A stretch of 64,000 nt of DNA from Acorus gramineus (GCA_030737835.1 JAUJYN010000022.1:898712-962711), one strand, 5' to 3'; positions 11,362 to 25,734 are shown, numbered from the stretch's first letter. The notes: generated by a model from the letters alone, not told the origin. A program made the numbers and translations.

Positions 11362-14298
11362 GAGGCTCTTGGGACTTTTGGAAGAGACTTAGACTGCTCT
11401 ACACCCATGGTCCACCGGTAGCCCTTTCCCCGGGTAGTCACTACCTGGTATACTCCCATGATCAGTACGCTTCCGAACGCCTCGGTGGTACCTACGGATG
11501 GGAGCCCTCTGTCAGGACAGCTTTTCCAACACCGAGAAGTTCCTACATCGGATCCAACGAAGGGGAGAACGATTCCACGCTCGCAATATCATTCGTTAGC
11601 CCTCTCCCAGGTAGCCTCTACCTAATATACTCTCACGATCAGTACGTTTCCGAACGCATCGGTGGTACCTACGGATGGGAGCCCTCCGTCAGGACCGCTT
11701 TAACCCGGCCCGCTTCAACACGGACGACATTGGGAGGAAACACTCCATGTTCGCAAAGCGAACCCAATGGAAAAACAACTACTCTCGATAATCACATATC
11801 GATGATATCGAATACTATTGTACTCCCACACGGTTGCATCGCTCGGACACAAGGGGGGTTGCCTCTGCTCTCACGTAGAAATAGTCCCAAGGCACATAAC
11901 CCAACAGGCGGTTCATATACATGCCTAGCACGGGTAGGCCTAGCTTAATGCCACAACTACCGGCTTAACAAACTGATAAGATAATGAATTCTCCTGAATT
12001 CCAAACGAGTGCATCGCTCGGATGCACGGGGGCGATTACATCGCTAGCGCTCTAACTAATAAGGTACAACCCGACAACGGGTCATACCCATGCCTATTCC
12101 AGATAGGCCTAATCAGTTTTAACATGCGCATAATTATTACAGGAGAATTCTATCACTGAAGGAACTTGATCCACATGCACAATAACCTATACTTAACTAT
12201 AGGGGTTCTCCCTAACATGAGTATATGGCATAAACAACACATCATGCAACATACATACAAGGCAAGGCCTAACTACACATACATATGAGGGCACTAATCG
12301 TATAAACATACAAAATATACTCTAACATGCGTTGGATATCACCAACATAAAAGAAAGGGTCAAGCGCGATCTCGCGCACTAACAGGTGCATGCCAATATT
12401 CCAAACGAACCTGAGTCGAGTAGGAAATCGCATCTACTTACTCAATTCGTTCAGAGGGAGAGGGCGAGAGAGATCATCATCTCATGAAGCTGGTCATAGC
12501 TTTGCCCCATTAGCATGGGCGCAACAACTACACCACGCCCTCGAGTCTTATCGCAAGGGAATATTAGGTAGGTGCCCGTTATTAACCCAGACTTAATCAT
12601 ATTGGATATTCCAATTAATATGGTGGGAGTAGTATTACAATACTACCTAAGGCATGCCATATTCTATACATCCATACACATTACCAAAAATACATGCCCA
12701 TACTAGAGGGGCTCATGCAACACAATCATTCATGCATGAATACAATACATGTATATAAGCCTAGCATGAAAGATATCTACATATTATAGCTTAAGCATGG
12801 CCATACTACTTATCTACACAAGTAGTATAGTTAGGGGGCCCCATCGATGCGCGACGCGCGACTACGCGCGTCGAGCGCATCCCGAGGGGGGGGGGGGGGA
12901 TTGGATCGAACCACTCACCGCAACCTGGGACCTCGCGCATCCCATCCGACGAGATCTGCAAGGTAAGGGCATCAAATTTGGTGAGTAACATCACAATTTA
13001 ACACTTAGAAATCACTAGAATTACCAAAGACTTAGACATGCACGCATACGGGCTCGCACGCATGCGAGCACGCGCGTACGCATGCATGCCCAAGTGCCCC
13101 AGCACCTACCCAAGCCCCTGGCCAGCCCCACGCATGCCCCAGCATGCGCACGCACGGGCACGCACGCACTGGCACCCAGCCGCGCGCCCAGACACACGCC
13201 TAGGCGCACTGCCCCACGCGCGCGCACCCCGCTCGCTGCCAGCATCCGCGCGCACCGCACGCCCGCGTGCATGCCCATGCCCGCGCTTGTGCGTGTGCTT
13301 GCGCCTGCCAGTGCCCTTCTGCGCGCGCGCCTGCGCGCGCACGCGCGCAGACAGACCCCTGCGCGCGCCCAGCCATCCTTAACCCCTTTTTAACCCCTCC
13401 CCCACACTTCTCACTCACCCTAAACCAATTACCTAGCATGCATGACCTCCCAACAACCCCCTAAGCCATGAAAAACCAAGAAAAGAAGGGGAAGAGCTTA
13501 CCTAGGGAGGGGGAATGAAAGGGGGAGATTCGGGGGCCCTCGATGCTCCCGCGACCACCTCAACCACCACCACCACTACCACCACCTCCACAGCCCTCCT
13601 CAGCCTTCTTTGGCTGCAAATCAGGGGGGGAAAGACATGAGAGAGTGCTTGAGAGAGGAGAAACCACAACAACAACAACAACAACAACACATGCACAAAC
13701 TCACCTTCTTGTGCTTGCACCTCCTCTTCTTGCTCCATCTTCTTCTCCTTGGCATAAAACCAAACACTTGGGGAGAAAGAGAGCCATAAGAGAGAGAGGA
13801 AAAGTGTTCCACGAGTTGGGAGAGAAAGGGGGGGGGGGGAGAGAGAGAGAGGGCAATAAGGTCTTTTTCATGCCCAAATAGTGCCTAGGGGTGACCTTAA
13901 GGGGGGGTGAGGTTAGGGTTAGGCTCACCCACTCACATAACAATAAACCAAAGGTTTCTTCACCCCTAAGCAAGGTGGGGGTAAGGTTACCCAGGGTCAC
14001 CACATCCCCAAAATATCTCACACTATTCGACCCACCAGGAACTCTCAAAACCCGAATGCGATTCGGAACTGCATATTTTTCAAAACGTTACCGGAATTCG
14101 ATGAAATTTTTATGGGTAGTACTAAACGGTACCAGGACCCATAATATGCAGTCAGATTTCCAATTAGAGTACTCTAACTCCTGCAGGTGGCTAAAAGCTA
14201 AAATTTTAGTGACTCCGATCAAAAAAAGAAAAGGCCCTGAATGACCCAGATGTGACCAAGGCTTAACCGAAATGGCTCCAAATGACACAGGCATAACA
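11362..14298 (-). repeat. Type-B LTR, start to block 2, broken on the left
   Basis: On the minus strand it opens TGTTATGCCTGTGTCATT at 14298, next to LINE sequence, so it is the 5' end of a minus element (or a solo LTR) inserted in the LINE. Block 1 is short, 12956-13501 (546 bp), the micro-exon 12919-12955, donor 2 at 12918-12917. The inverted repeat 12846-12881 follows. It is interrupted at 11362 by the type-C LTR on its left. The flanking TCCTT at 14299-14303 should be repeated at its far end, outside the window. Confidence 0.88.
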
Positions 14299-15329
14299 TC
14301 CTTAGCCTTGGCCCCTCCGCTAGCAGGGGCGCCTGGGTGCCCGAGACTTTGCGACCCCCTGACTTAGGGCAGAGCCAAATGCATTGGCCTTCGGATTTCC
14401 TCAGAGACCGACAAGGCTATGTTCAACAGGTTCATTTGGGAAGCGTTCGGCGGTAGGGGCGCGTTCCCCATGGCCCATGCAACCGCCACTCACACAGCGA
14501 TTCAAACGGTGGTTATGTCCCTGACAAACTCTGAAGAGGTTGCCTCGAGGCCAGCCAGTGGTCCATGCTGAATCTTCTGTCGTGGAACATACGCGGGTTA
14601 AATGACCCGGGGAAACAGGCGGCAGTAAAGGACCTTGTTAGACAAAATGGCACACATATATGCTGTCTACAGGAAACGAAAATGCAACATGCCGAACAAC
14701 GGACACCGCGGTCTATAGGAGAGGGACTATATGATGAAATGGTGTTTAGGGGTGCGGTCGGAAATGCAAGGGAATCCTCATCGCATGGAACTCTCAACTT
14801 AGGACAGGCGTGGATAGCTCTATGGGACGATACTTGGTGTCCATTCTATTCGAAGAAAAGACTGCGAAAACTCGCGGATATGTTCTGGTGTATACGGACC
14901 CCCACTCGGACAAGGAGAGGAATGTGATGTGGGAGGAACTGTCAGCGGTTAGAAGTCGCTAGGAGGGCCCTTGGTGTATCGCAGGCAATTTCAACATTAC
15001 TAGGGATCTAGGCGATCGTAGTCGGGATGGGTCCGTCTCTCCTGCCATGAGAACTTTTAATGACTGGATCAAAATACAAGGATTGATTGACTTACCTGTC
15101 CTGAATACTGTATATACGTGGAGCAATATGAGGGAGTCCCCATCCCTTGCCCGCTTAGACCGTGTGTTCGTGGAAACGGGGTGGGATGATTTCTTTTTGA
15201 ACACGGAGGTGTCTTGTTTATCGCGTGCGATCTCAGACCACTCGCCCCTCCTCCTGTCCTAAAGGGAACAGGTGTGGCACCCTAAACATTTCAAGTTCGA
15301 AGCCTGGTGGACGGCTTGCCCGGACTTAG
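14299..15329 (+). pseudogene. L1-like LINE, piece 1: end of ORF1 region and start of ORF2 endonuclease
   Basis: From the ATG at 14565 the frame reads NLLSWNIRGLNDPGKQ and then CLQETKM, the start of an L1-type apurinic endonuclease, which nicks target DNA. It shifts frame near 14760-14771 and goes on through IAWNSQL, IAGNFNITRD, YTWSNM, ARLDRVF and AISDHSP, the C-terminal endonuclease motif. Stops at about 14960 and 15260 add to the decay. 14299-14564 before the ATG is probably the end of ORF1 or a linker; I see no clear domain there. The piece ends at 15329, where an LTR element begins; 15325-15329 CTTAG is duplicated at 32508-32512, where the LINE resumes. Confidence 0.88.
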
Positions 15330-16179
15330 TGTCACGCCCCAGGGTGGCCGTCCTTGAGACATGGCAATATATATAGTATCAGCTATCAATACCTGAGGTT
15401 AACAAAGACTCCAACAACGACATACAAGGTGGCAAAGCAAAGATAAGTGATAGCTAAATGAAAAGTGGAAGTATAAAAATATCAATAAGTCTGTAAATAA
15501 ATAATATATTATTACAGACTCAAATACACAATCACTGTCCTGTGAGAGCTAAATCTAATCCAAAGAAAATACATCATGTGCACAACATGCACAATTTACA
15601 AATACATGACTCTAGTACTGCTGACAGCCTCGCACTCGCCAATCGTTGGATGGGACACTCCACGCACATAAGACTGCGCCACAGGAAAGCTCCAGCCCCA
15701 TGCCCAGCACTACCCCTGAAAAGAAATAGTACACGAGGGGTGAGTTACAAGCTCAGTGAGTTGCCGGAAACCAAATACCATTACAACAATTCAATACTAA
15801 GACAAATTCCTCTCAAGGAACAACATGGGTAGAAACATAAAGGATAACAAGGTCACACGACGGCGCGACCAACCTCACCCTTTCCCTCACTCCGAGAGGG
15901 AGGCTGTTAGGACACTCAGGGAGGCACAACAACCATAACACATGGTGTTTACTGGATAACAAGATTCAACGAGTCTAACAACTATGAGGTAGAGATACAC
16001 TACGATACCTCAAGCGTTAAACATAACATAATACAATAAGTCCTTTCGCTATGAGGTAGAGATACACTATGATACCTCAAGTGTTAGGTGTAACATACCC
16101 AGAGTATACTCGACGGATATAAGAGTCACGTGATGACGTGACTTCAACTCATCCTCACCCTATCCCCCGGAGGGGTGAC

Positions 16180-19100
16180 TGTTGTGCCTGTGTCATTTTG
16201 AGCGCTCTGTTTGAAGATTTTGGGTACATAATTTTTTTTTTGTAAGTTATGTATTTCCAATTTACCATTTGGATTTGATTTTGTAAAAATCCAAGATGAA
16301 GAGATTTAATTCTGATTTTGTTATGAGATGTCCAGTTTTGAGTTGGCTTTCGCACAGAGGTGGAATTAGATCAACTGGATTCTTGTAGTAAAAGTTATGG
16401 GTATTCTTCCAAGTGTACCCCGGGGATAGAAATTCTGGCAGCAGCCCTGTTCCATGTTTGGCTCTAAATTCGGAATAGCTGGAGAGGTTATTTGATCATG
16501 TCATAAACATAAAAGTTGTAGATAATCTTCTTAGCTTTCCATCAGTTTTGGAATTGAGCCATTCGGAGCTATATCGAGGAAGTTATGGCTGTTCCAGTGA
16601 AGCTTGCGCTGAATTTCTAGTCGGAGGGCGACTTAGTAAATTTTCCTTAAGATATTTGATAAATATCTCTCTCTCTCTCTCTCTCCCTCCCAATGTTGTC
16701 GACAACATTTCTGGTCCCTCTCTTTCTCTCTTTTCCTTGCCCACCAAGTGTTTGATGGAGGGCCTCAAAGAGGAGGAGAAGGTGGAGGAGGAAGTGGAGG
16801 TGGGTTGTGTTGTTGTTGCTTGTTTCTTCCCTTCTCTCAAGCTCTCTTTGCATGATCTCCCCCCCCCCCCTGTTTTGCTGCCATAGAGGGCTGAAGAGGA
16901 GGCTGAGTGGTGGTGGTGGTGGTGGTGGTTCCGGGTGGCGGCGTTTCGGTGCGCGAAGGGCCCCGAACCTCCCCCTTTCTTTTCCCTCCCAAGGTGAGCT
17001 CCTCCCCTCCTTTTCTTGGTTTTCTTGGCTTGAGGGGTTGGTTGGGAGGTCATGCATGTTGGGTAGGTGTGTTAGGGAGTGTGTGAGGGGTTGGGATGGG
17101 TGAAAATGAGCTTGGAGTGGGCTGGGCGCGAGCTGGGCGCGGTCTGCGCGCGTGCGCGCGCAGGCAGGCGCAGTCAGGCGCGCAGGAGCGCGCGGGTGCA
17201 CGCGGAGCGGGCGCGCGGGTGCTGGCGCGAGCGGGGGTGCGCGCGGGTGCGAGCGGGCGCGCGCGGGCGTGCGCGCGAGCATGCGCGCGCGCGGGCAGGG
17301 CGCCTGGGTGCTGGGCAGGGCGCCTGGGCGCGGTGCTGGGGACCAGTGCGCGCGGTGCTGGGGGCCAGTGCGTGCGCGTGCTGGGGCGTGCGTGCAGTGC
17401 GCGCGGGGGCGTGCTGGGCTGGATGCGCGGTGCGCGCGGGCGCGCGCGAGCGTGCGCTTGCGTGCGGCAGTGCGTCGGGGTGCGCGGGTAGGCGCGCGGC
17501 AGTGCGCCGATGGTGTCAAGGTGTGTGCGTGCGTGCGCATCCGTGCGTGCGCGTGTGGGGGGGCGGGTGTGCGTGCAGGGCGAGCAGGCGGTGCGAGCGG
17601 GGAATGTGTGTGAGGCGCTGCGCTGGGGCGCAATGCGTGCGGGTGCAGGCGCGGTGCGCGCGGGTGCACCCGGGGGCTGGACGGGCGGTGCGCGCGGGCG
17701 AGCGCGTGCGTGCGCCCGAGTGTGCGGCGTGACCGGGCGTGCGGGCAGCGGCTCGGCCGGGTGTCTGGGCATGCGGGCTGGGGCGCGGCTGTGCGCCTGG
17801 GTCGGGTGGCCGTGCGTACGGTTGCCCGGGGGTTCGGGAGTGACTCGGGTGCTCGGGCTCGCGTGCGTATAGGCCGTATGTACGCTTGTCCGAGGGTTGA
17901 GTATTTTAGAGTATTTGTGGATTTATTTGTGCGTTTTACTCACCGTATTGATTGCCCTGTCTTGCAGATCTTGATGGACGGTCGCGCGACGACCCGACTT
18001 CCGGTGAGTGGGACAATCCAACCCAGTAGAGAGGCGTTATACGCATTTGGGCGTATACCGACCTCTCCTGGGGCACCATGGATTTATATTAACCTGTTAT
18101 AATGTGTATTCCAGGCGAGCATGATTTAAATGTAGAATGCATGCTACCCTAAACTTTGCATGTTAGGGACTTGTGTAACGCCCCAATAATTTCACTACTC
18201 CATTTCGAAGCAATGAAATCGGTTACGCTACTTTAAATCCTTAAAATATATAGCTTCCAATTTGAAACTTTTTTTTTTTAAAATAAATAAGTAATAAGTA
18301 ACTAAATAAATAAATAAAAATAAAATAAAATAACTGACATTTTAGTCAAACATCCAAATCATAAAACTCAACCAGGATCTACACATAGATTCATCCTAAA
18401 CGCGGATGAGATACACACGAAATAGTTTAAACATAGACGCCATCTGTTTTTGCTGAAAGGACTAAGGAAACTACATGCCAAACGAAAGGCTTATTTCAAC
18501 ACCTACAATGCAACGGAAATAAAATATGAGCTTCAATCTCCAACGCCTTAACGAGATTGACAACCACCAATAGCTAATCTGAAAAGTTGGGAAAATAGAG
18601 GGATGAGCTACCACGCGCTCAGTGAATGGACACAAGTGTCCCAATAATAATATATTGTACTTTAAAATAATCAGTTATAAAGTGCTTATGGAACAATTGT
18701 TGTAATATAATGGAAATCTTAAAATAAAGAAACCATTTAAAACATACAAGGATATAATAACATTTTCTTTTCAAATAAAATATGATGTCATAAAGAATCT
18801 TCTCCTGAATTCAAACTACATAATGTATATGAATGCAACGGACACGCATGCCCGCTTTCCACGACACCTAGCCGCAGAGATTTCACTTTGGAAATCGGGC
18901 CACGTAGACATAGCCACCTAGACTTGGGTCAAATTTTAAACCGCAGCCACCTAGACTGAGCCACCTAGACGATTTAATGCATGCACAATCAAAACTACTT
19001 ATTCTTTCAAGTATACAGCATGCGACAATTTTCATAAATCTCATAATTTCCAATGCATACAATATATCCAAAATATCAACCTATATGATGATAACATGCT

Positions 19101-22100
19101 CATATGGTTCATACAAGATAGATTTCATAATCATAAAATAACATGATGCTTTTCAAATAATATAGAGACATCCACTCACCTCCAGTCCACGCAATACAAA
19201 TTGATTCACGTGCATAAACGCTATACACTCGCACGTGGATAACCTAGCATAACAATTGTGCAATCAATAAATAAGAAAATCATTCAATCATGACAAACAA
19301 CTGACAAACAACACTCAGCCCAATAAATCCCAAGAGCCCGTACCAAATAGACCTACAATCCGAAACTCACCTTAAAGGCCTAACAAAATCCCAACTCTAA
19401 ATAAATATTAAAATGTTCATATCTCACAATGATCCAAAAATCAATACTCATTTATTTCGTAAGGCCCACATAATCGATCAATCCTCGAATAAAATATTTA
19501 GACAAATCCGATGATGCTCAACTATAATTCCAATGATCCAAATAACTCAATCCAATCAATTTACATCCAAATAACAATAATATCCAATTAATATTCATTG
19601 ATCCCACTAAACCAAATTAATCGATTTAAGATCCAATTTGAGTCACCAAGATCAATAAATCATCAAAACCCACAAATCAAATTATACTCATTAAACATCC
19701 ATTTGGGATCCCTTAAATCTCAAAAATTCATCAAACTTGGTCATAAAGCAAAATATTTAAATTCTAGGAAACTGCACAGAAATCTTTGAAAAATCATAAC
19801 TTTCTACCCGTAACTCCAAATCAGACGATTCAAGATTCGTTGGAAAGATCTTTTCGAAACCTATTTCTGTTTGTGAAATAAAATTTTCCCAGAAACGACT
19901 CTATCATAGTCAAAAACACGATTTAATGATCAGGTATTCAATCCACCCGAAAATAACCCTTAAATCCCAAAACCAATAAATCTAGTTTGATCTTAAGAAA
20001 TCCTTCAAGATCCATTGAAATATAATAAAAACATCATCTATTTAAAATCAATCAAACCCTAACCCTAATCCATCAACATTCTTTCTCAAATAATAGATTG
20101 ACACAATCATCTCCTAACCAAACTAAATTGAAACACTAAACAATAAAAATCAAAAGAGAAAGATTTATCACCTTGTAGTGCTCGACGGGTAGAGTTAGGT
20201 CATCACCACCTTTCTTGTCCCATGAGAATTCTGATGCAAACCCTAACCCAAAATGTGTTATATATAAAGGGGTTTTTACCAAATTACAAAACGACCCCTC
20301 AAGTATTACGGGTTTACAACTAGGTCCTTATCCGATTTACAGACAGATCCCTATCCGATTTACAAACGGATCCCTGAAGCCTATTAAAAGATATTCTGGA
20401 TTCGCAACTAGATCCCTGGGCCCAATAACTTAACACAAAATCCTAAAAACATAATTTCCTGAACTCCGAATCTCACCAAATTTCAACCAAAATATCTTGA
20501 GACTATAAAAATCTCCAAAAAAATATAAAATAAATATTTCAACATCAATTTATAATTTTTATAATTATAAATCAAATTAGACTCATTTGGGCCTACCGCC
20601 AAATCTAAAATTGAAATAATTAAATATCAATTAAAATTTTCATTATATATTTAAAATAAATATATAAGGCTAAAAATACAGAGACGTTACAACTTGCACC
20701 CTTAGGATATGTGTATGAGCCATGCAGCATGTCCCCCTGTTCTCATGCTAGGAAGCCTTGGCCTATGCATGTGTCCTACTAGTTTATTTATTAAATTAAA
20801 TGCTAGTGTATGATAATTGCATGTCTTAGATAATATTATAGGGAGGAGCCTTGCGAGGTCAACACTGAGACCCGGGTTAGGGTACTCCGTGTTCCTTGTT
20901 TGGTTGTCGGGGTGTCCTGTATCGGGAACTCACGCTGCCCTCCCAAGGTTTCTTGTCCCAATAGTATTATAAGAAATGTTATACCAAATTATATGATTAT
21001 TAGCATATTTAGTGAATATTATAGGGGAGGGGCCTCGCGAGGACAGCGGTGAGACCCGGGCTAGGGTACACCGTGTTCCTTGTTTGGTTGTCGGGGTGTC
21101 CTATATCGGGAACTCACGCTGCCCTCCCAAGTTTCTTTCCCCCAATGATATTCCACCCTTGCTAATTATTGTGTATGTTCCCCGCATATTGGTTATGCGC
21201 CTTGGAGGAATTCTGAGGAATTCAGGACATTAGAGTTGTAGAGATGTGTTGTCGGCGGATCCGAGTGGATCATATGCGTATGGATAGGCTGTTCTGTTTC
21301 CCTTCGTTGGATCCGGTAGAGACTGCCCCAGCGTTAGAAAGGCCATCCCTTCCAAGGGTTCCCATCAGTAGGCGACTCCTGATTTGGTTTCGGACTGGGC
21401 TGAAGTTGTGGGTGAAAGCCAAGCGGCCTACGGAGTGGAGGAGAGACTATCGGTGGACCAAGGGTGACCAACAGCCTAGTCAGTCCCAAAATCCTATGTC
21501 ACCCATGGAGGGGTGAGGGTGAGGGTGTAGTGGGTTGACGATAGCGACCCACTGGATTGTGGTTGGATGATTATCAGTCCCAATAGCCTATGTCACCCAT
21601 TGATGGGTGAGGGTGAGGGTGTGGTGGTTCGGCGATGTACGAACCACTAGATTATGTTGTTATGCCACTTAGAGGATGGATAAATAATTGAATAGTGGTC
21701 AATATTGTCTGTGATGCATGGGTTGTGCTATTCACTGAGCGTGTGGCTCACCCCTCGCATAATTATTATTCTCCAGTATTATCTGAGCCGGACTTGAAGG
21801 AGGAGCTCCCCGAGGGATTTCATCAGTAGCGGAGTAGCGCTACGTCCCGCGAGTGCCAGAGGCTATCAGCACCCCTTTCTTTTATTGTATGTATTATATT
21901 CCGTGCTTGAGCACGCGGTTGTATTTTATTTGGATGTCTTTGTATATATTGGCTCTCACAGAACAGATGATTGTGTATCGAGTCTGTAGTATGTTTTATT
22001 TACAGATTCAGTCTTTCGCTTCCGCATTTGGTGTATATATCATGTCAGCCTCTTTGTTGTTTGTGTGTCATTCTAGTTGCTTGTTTATGGTATATTATTG

Positions 22101-22167
22101 ACCTCCTGTGTAGATTCTGATATTATATATACACTTGCCGCGTCCCGGGGACGCCCGGGGCGTGACA
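16180..22167 (+). repeat. Solo LTR with type-C front and type-A back (about 3.47 kb net)
   Basis: TSD GTGAC at 16175-16179 and 22168-22172. Opens TGTTGTGCCTGTGTCATT and closes GGGGCGTGACA. Block 1 is 16994-17967, the micro-exon 17968-18003 (type-A sequence), block 2 18004-21776 including a 2.5-kb insertion (18174-20691), the last part 21777-22167. The front half up to early block 1 is type C, while the end of block 1, the micro-exon and everything after are type A, so it is a recombinant LTR that moved as a unit or arose before solo formation. Confidence 0.92.
18174..20691 (-). repeat. Solo LTR of an unrelated, AT-rich family (2518 bp)
   Basis: Perfect TSD ACTTG at 18169-18173 and 20692-20696. 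Ends are TGTAACGCCCC and GAGACGTTACA. Minus orientation is preferred because a TATA-like TTTATATATAA lies at about 20258-20268 on that strand and the end then reads GGGGCGTTACA, the usual ending of such LTRs. No coding region, primer site or second LTR is visible. It shares the stem TGAGC/GCTCA (18604-18621) with the host LTR family, although the rest is different. Confidence 0.88.
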
Positions 22168-25100
22168 GTGACCCTAGGGACTTTTGGGTTAAATTCGTTT
22201 GCTCGACACCCTTCGTCATCCGATAACCCTCTCCAGAGTAGCCTCTACCTGGTATACTCCCATGATCAATATATCTTGCCGCATGCATCGATAGTACCTA
22301 CAAGTGGGGACCCTCTGTCAGGACAGCTACAACGCCGGGCAGCCATCGACACGGATCCGACGAAGAGGAGAACGATTCCACGTTCGCAATATCATTAGTT
22401 AGCCCTCTCCCGGGTAGCCTCTACCTGGTATACTCCCATGATCAGTAGATCTTGCTGCATGCATCGATAGTACCTACAGGTGGGGGCCCTCTGTCAGGAC
22501 AGCTACAACCCGGGGCGCTTCAACACGAACGATATTGGGAGGAAACATTCCACGTTCGCAACGCAAACCCAATGGAAAAACAACTACTCTCGGTAATCAC
22601 CTACCGATGCTATCGAATACATATGAATTCCCACACAGATGCGTTGCTCAGATGCATGGAGTTACCTCGACTCTCGCACCAAAAATAAGCCCAAGACATA
22701 ACTCAATGAGCAGTTCATACACCCGCCTAGCACAGGTAAGCCTAGCTTAATGCCATAATCACCGGCTTAATGAAACCGATATGACAATGAATTCTCCTGA
22801 ATTCCAATCGAGTGCATCACTCGGATGCAAGGGGGCGATTACATTGCTAGCACTTTAACTAATAAAGTACAACCCGATAGCGGGTCATACCTACGCTTAT
22901 TACAGATAGGCCTAATTAGTCTAACATGCGCATAATCATAACAGGAGAATTCTACCGCAGTTATGTACATGAACCACATGCACGATGACATAATAATTAA
23001 TTATAGGAGTATTCCCTAACATTGATAAAAAGCATAAACAATATATATGCAACACGCATACAAAGTATGGCCTGATTAAGCATGCATACAAGGCCATTAA
23101 TCATAAAAGCATACAAAGCATACCCTAATAATGCGTTAGATATCACCAACTTAAAAGGGAAGGGTCAAGCGCGATCTCGCGCATTAACAGGTGCATGCCA
23201 ATATTCCTATACAAACCTGAGTCAAGTAGGAACCACATCTACTTACTCAGTTTTCACAAAGAGAGAGGGCGAGAGAGAGCTCATCATCTCTAGAAGTTGG
23301 TCATAGCTTTGCCCCATTAGCATGGGCGCAACAACTACACCACACCCTCAAGTCTTATTGCAAGGGAATATTAGGCATGTGCCTACTTATTAACCCAGAC
23401 TTCATCATGTTCGATATTACTAATAATAGGGTAGTATTACTAGAAGGGATTACCTAAGTCATGCCATATTCTATACACCTATATAAACACACAAAATACA
23501 TGCAACCATGATCAGTCACACATAAATGCTATACATAGGTCAGTATAAGGTAGAATAAGAGGGTTCTACGCAATATATGAGTTATAATAACCTAGTATGC
23601 AAATAGCTAGCATATTATGGGTTAAACATGACCATACTACTTATCTAAATAAGTAGTATAGCCAGGGTGCCCAACAGATGCGTGACACACGACTACGTGC
23701 ATCCAACGCTTCCCAAAGGGTTGGATCGAACCACTCACCAATACCTAGGTCGTCGCGCATCCAACTGACGAGATCTGCAAGGAACTACCTCAAACAAAGA
23801 CTACCTAACTCCTGATAGTTTCCACAACATGCATAACAACTCCATGACACACAATTAAACAAAACTAGTATATCTGCTGCAACCATCCCTACTATTTGAT
23901 CTCCACAGCACACAATACACATCAAAAAAATTATGAAATAAATCATAAAAGTTCATTGACATGTTGGGATCATAATCCATGAAGACATTATAATCTTATG
24001 TAATCTCTAAATGCACGAAATAAAATATTTCCAGGCACTGGTCAATTCCTACATGAATCTAGACAGGCCATGCAAAATAAGTCATAACTTACAACACTAA
24101 TATCATATTAACACCAAATTTCATAAATAGCATCTAGACATATAGATGATCATATCACATGAAGTCATAATCCTTAGAATATGTTATGCCTGTGTCATTT
24201 GGAGCCATTTCGGTTAAGCCTTGGTCACTTTTGGGTCATTCAGGGCCTTTTTAATTTTTCGATCGGAGCCGCTAAAATTTTAGCTTTTAGCCACCTGCGG
24301 GAGTTAGAGCACTCTGATTGGAAATCTGACTGCATATTATGGGTCCTGGTACCGTTTAGTACTACCCATAAAAATTTCATCGAATTCTGGTAACGTTTGG
24401 AAAAATATGCAGTTCCGAATCGTATCCGGGTTTTCGAGAGTTCCTGGTTTGATTAGTCAAATAGTGTGAGATATTTTGGTGAATGTGGTGACCTTGGGTA
24501 ACCTCACCCCCCTTTGCTTAGTGGTGAAGCAACCACTTGGTTATTTTGCTTGTTAGAGGGTGAGTTTAGGTTAGGTTCACCCCCTCATTTTTCCATTACA
24601 CTCACCCCCCCCCCCAAGAGTGGAAAAAAGTCTCTCCCTCTCCCACTCCCCACATGGATCTCTCTTGGGGCTCTCTTTCTCTCTTTCACACACTCCCCAA
24701 GTGTTTGATGAAATGTCAAGGAGAAGAAGATGGAGCAAGAAGAAGAGGTGCAAGTGCATGAAGATGAGTTTTGTGCCTTTGTTGGTGTTGTTGATTCCCC
24801 TCTCTCTAGCCCCCTTTTTATGCACTTCTCTCCTCTGTTTTTCAGCCATAAAGGGCTGGTGGAGAGGCTGAAGAAGAGGTGTGGTGGTAGTGGTGGTGGT
24901 GGTTGATGTTGTGCCTGTGTCATTTGGAGCGCTCTGTTTGAAAATTTTGGGTACATAATTTTTTTTTCTCCTAGAAGTTATGTATTCCTGATTTGGTATT
25001 TGGATTTGATTTTGTTAAAATCGAAGATGAAGAGGTTTAATTGTGATTTTATTATGAGATGTCCAATTTTGAGTTAGCTTTCGTATAGAAGTTGAATTAG

Positions 25101-25734
25101 ATCGACTGGATTCTTGTAGTAAAAGTTATGGGTATTTTTCCAAGTATACCCCGGGGATGGAAATTCTGGCAGCAGCCCTGTTCCATGTTTTTCTCTAATT
25201 TCAGATTAGCTGACGAGATTATTTGATCTTGGCATGAACATGAAAGGTGTAGATAATCTTCTTAGCTTTCCAACGGACCTGGAATTGAGCAATTCGGAGC
25301 TATATCGAGGAAGTTATGGCTGTTCCAATGAAGCTTGCACAGAATTTCTAGTCAAAGGGTGACTAGGTCATTTCTCCTTAGATATTTGTGATAAATATCT
25401 CTTTCTCTCTCTCTCTCTCTCCCTCCCAAACGTCCACGCCTATTTTTTTGTCCCTCTCTTTCTCTCATTCAAGCCCCCCATGTGTTTGTTGTTATGTTTC
25501 AATGAGAAGGAGAAGGTGGAGAAGGAGGTGCAAGTGAATCTTGGTGTAGGTTTTGTTGTTGTTGTTTGTTCCCCTCTCTCTCAAGCACCTTTGCATGGAT
25601 TCCCCCCCCCTGATTTTCAGCTGAAGAGGAGGCTGAGGAGGAGGTTGAGGGGTGGTGGTAGTGGTGGTGGTAGTTGAGGTGGTCGCGGGTGCGTCGAGGG
25701 CCCCCGAACCTCCCCCTTTCGTTCCCCCTCCAAG

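Noticed and set aside
18174..20691. DNA transposon with terminal inverted repeats TGTAACG/CGTTACA
   Set aside because: The inverted similarity is only 7 bp, the ends are TG...CA, the target duplication is 5 bp and a TATA box is present; a solo LTR fits better.
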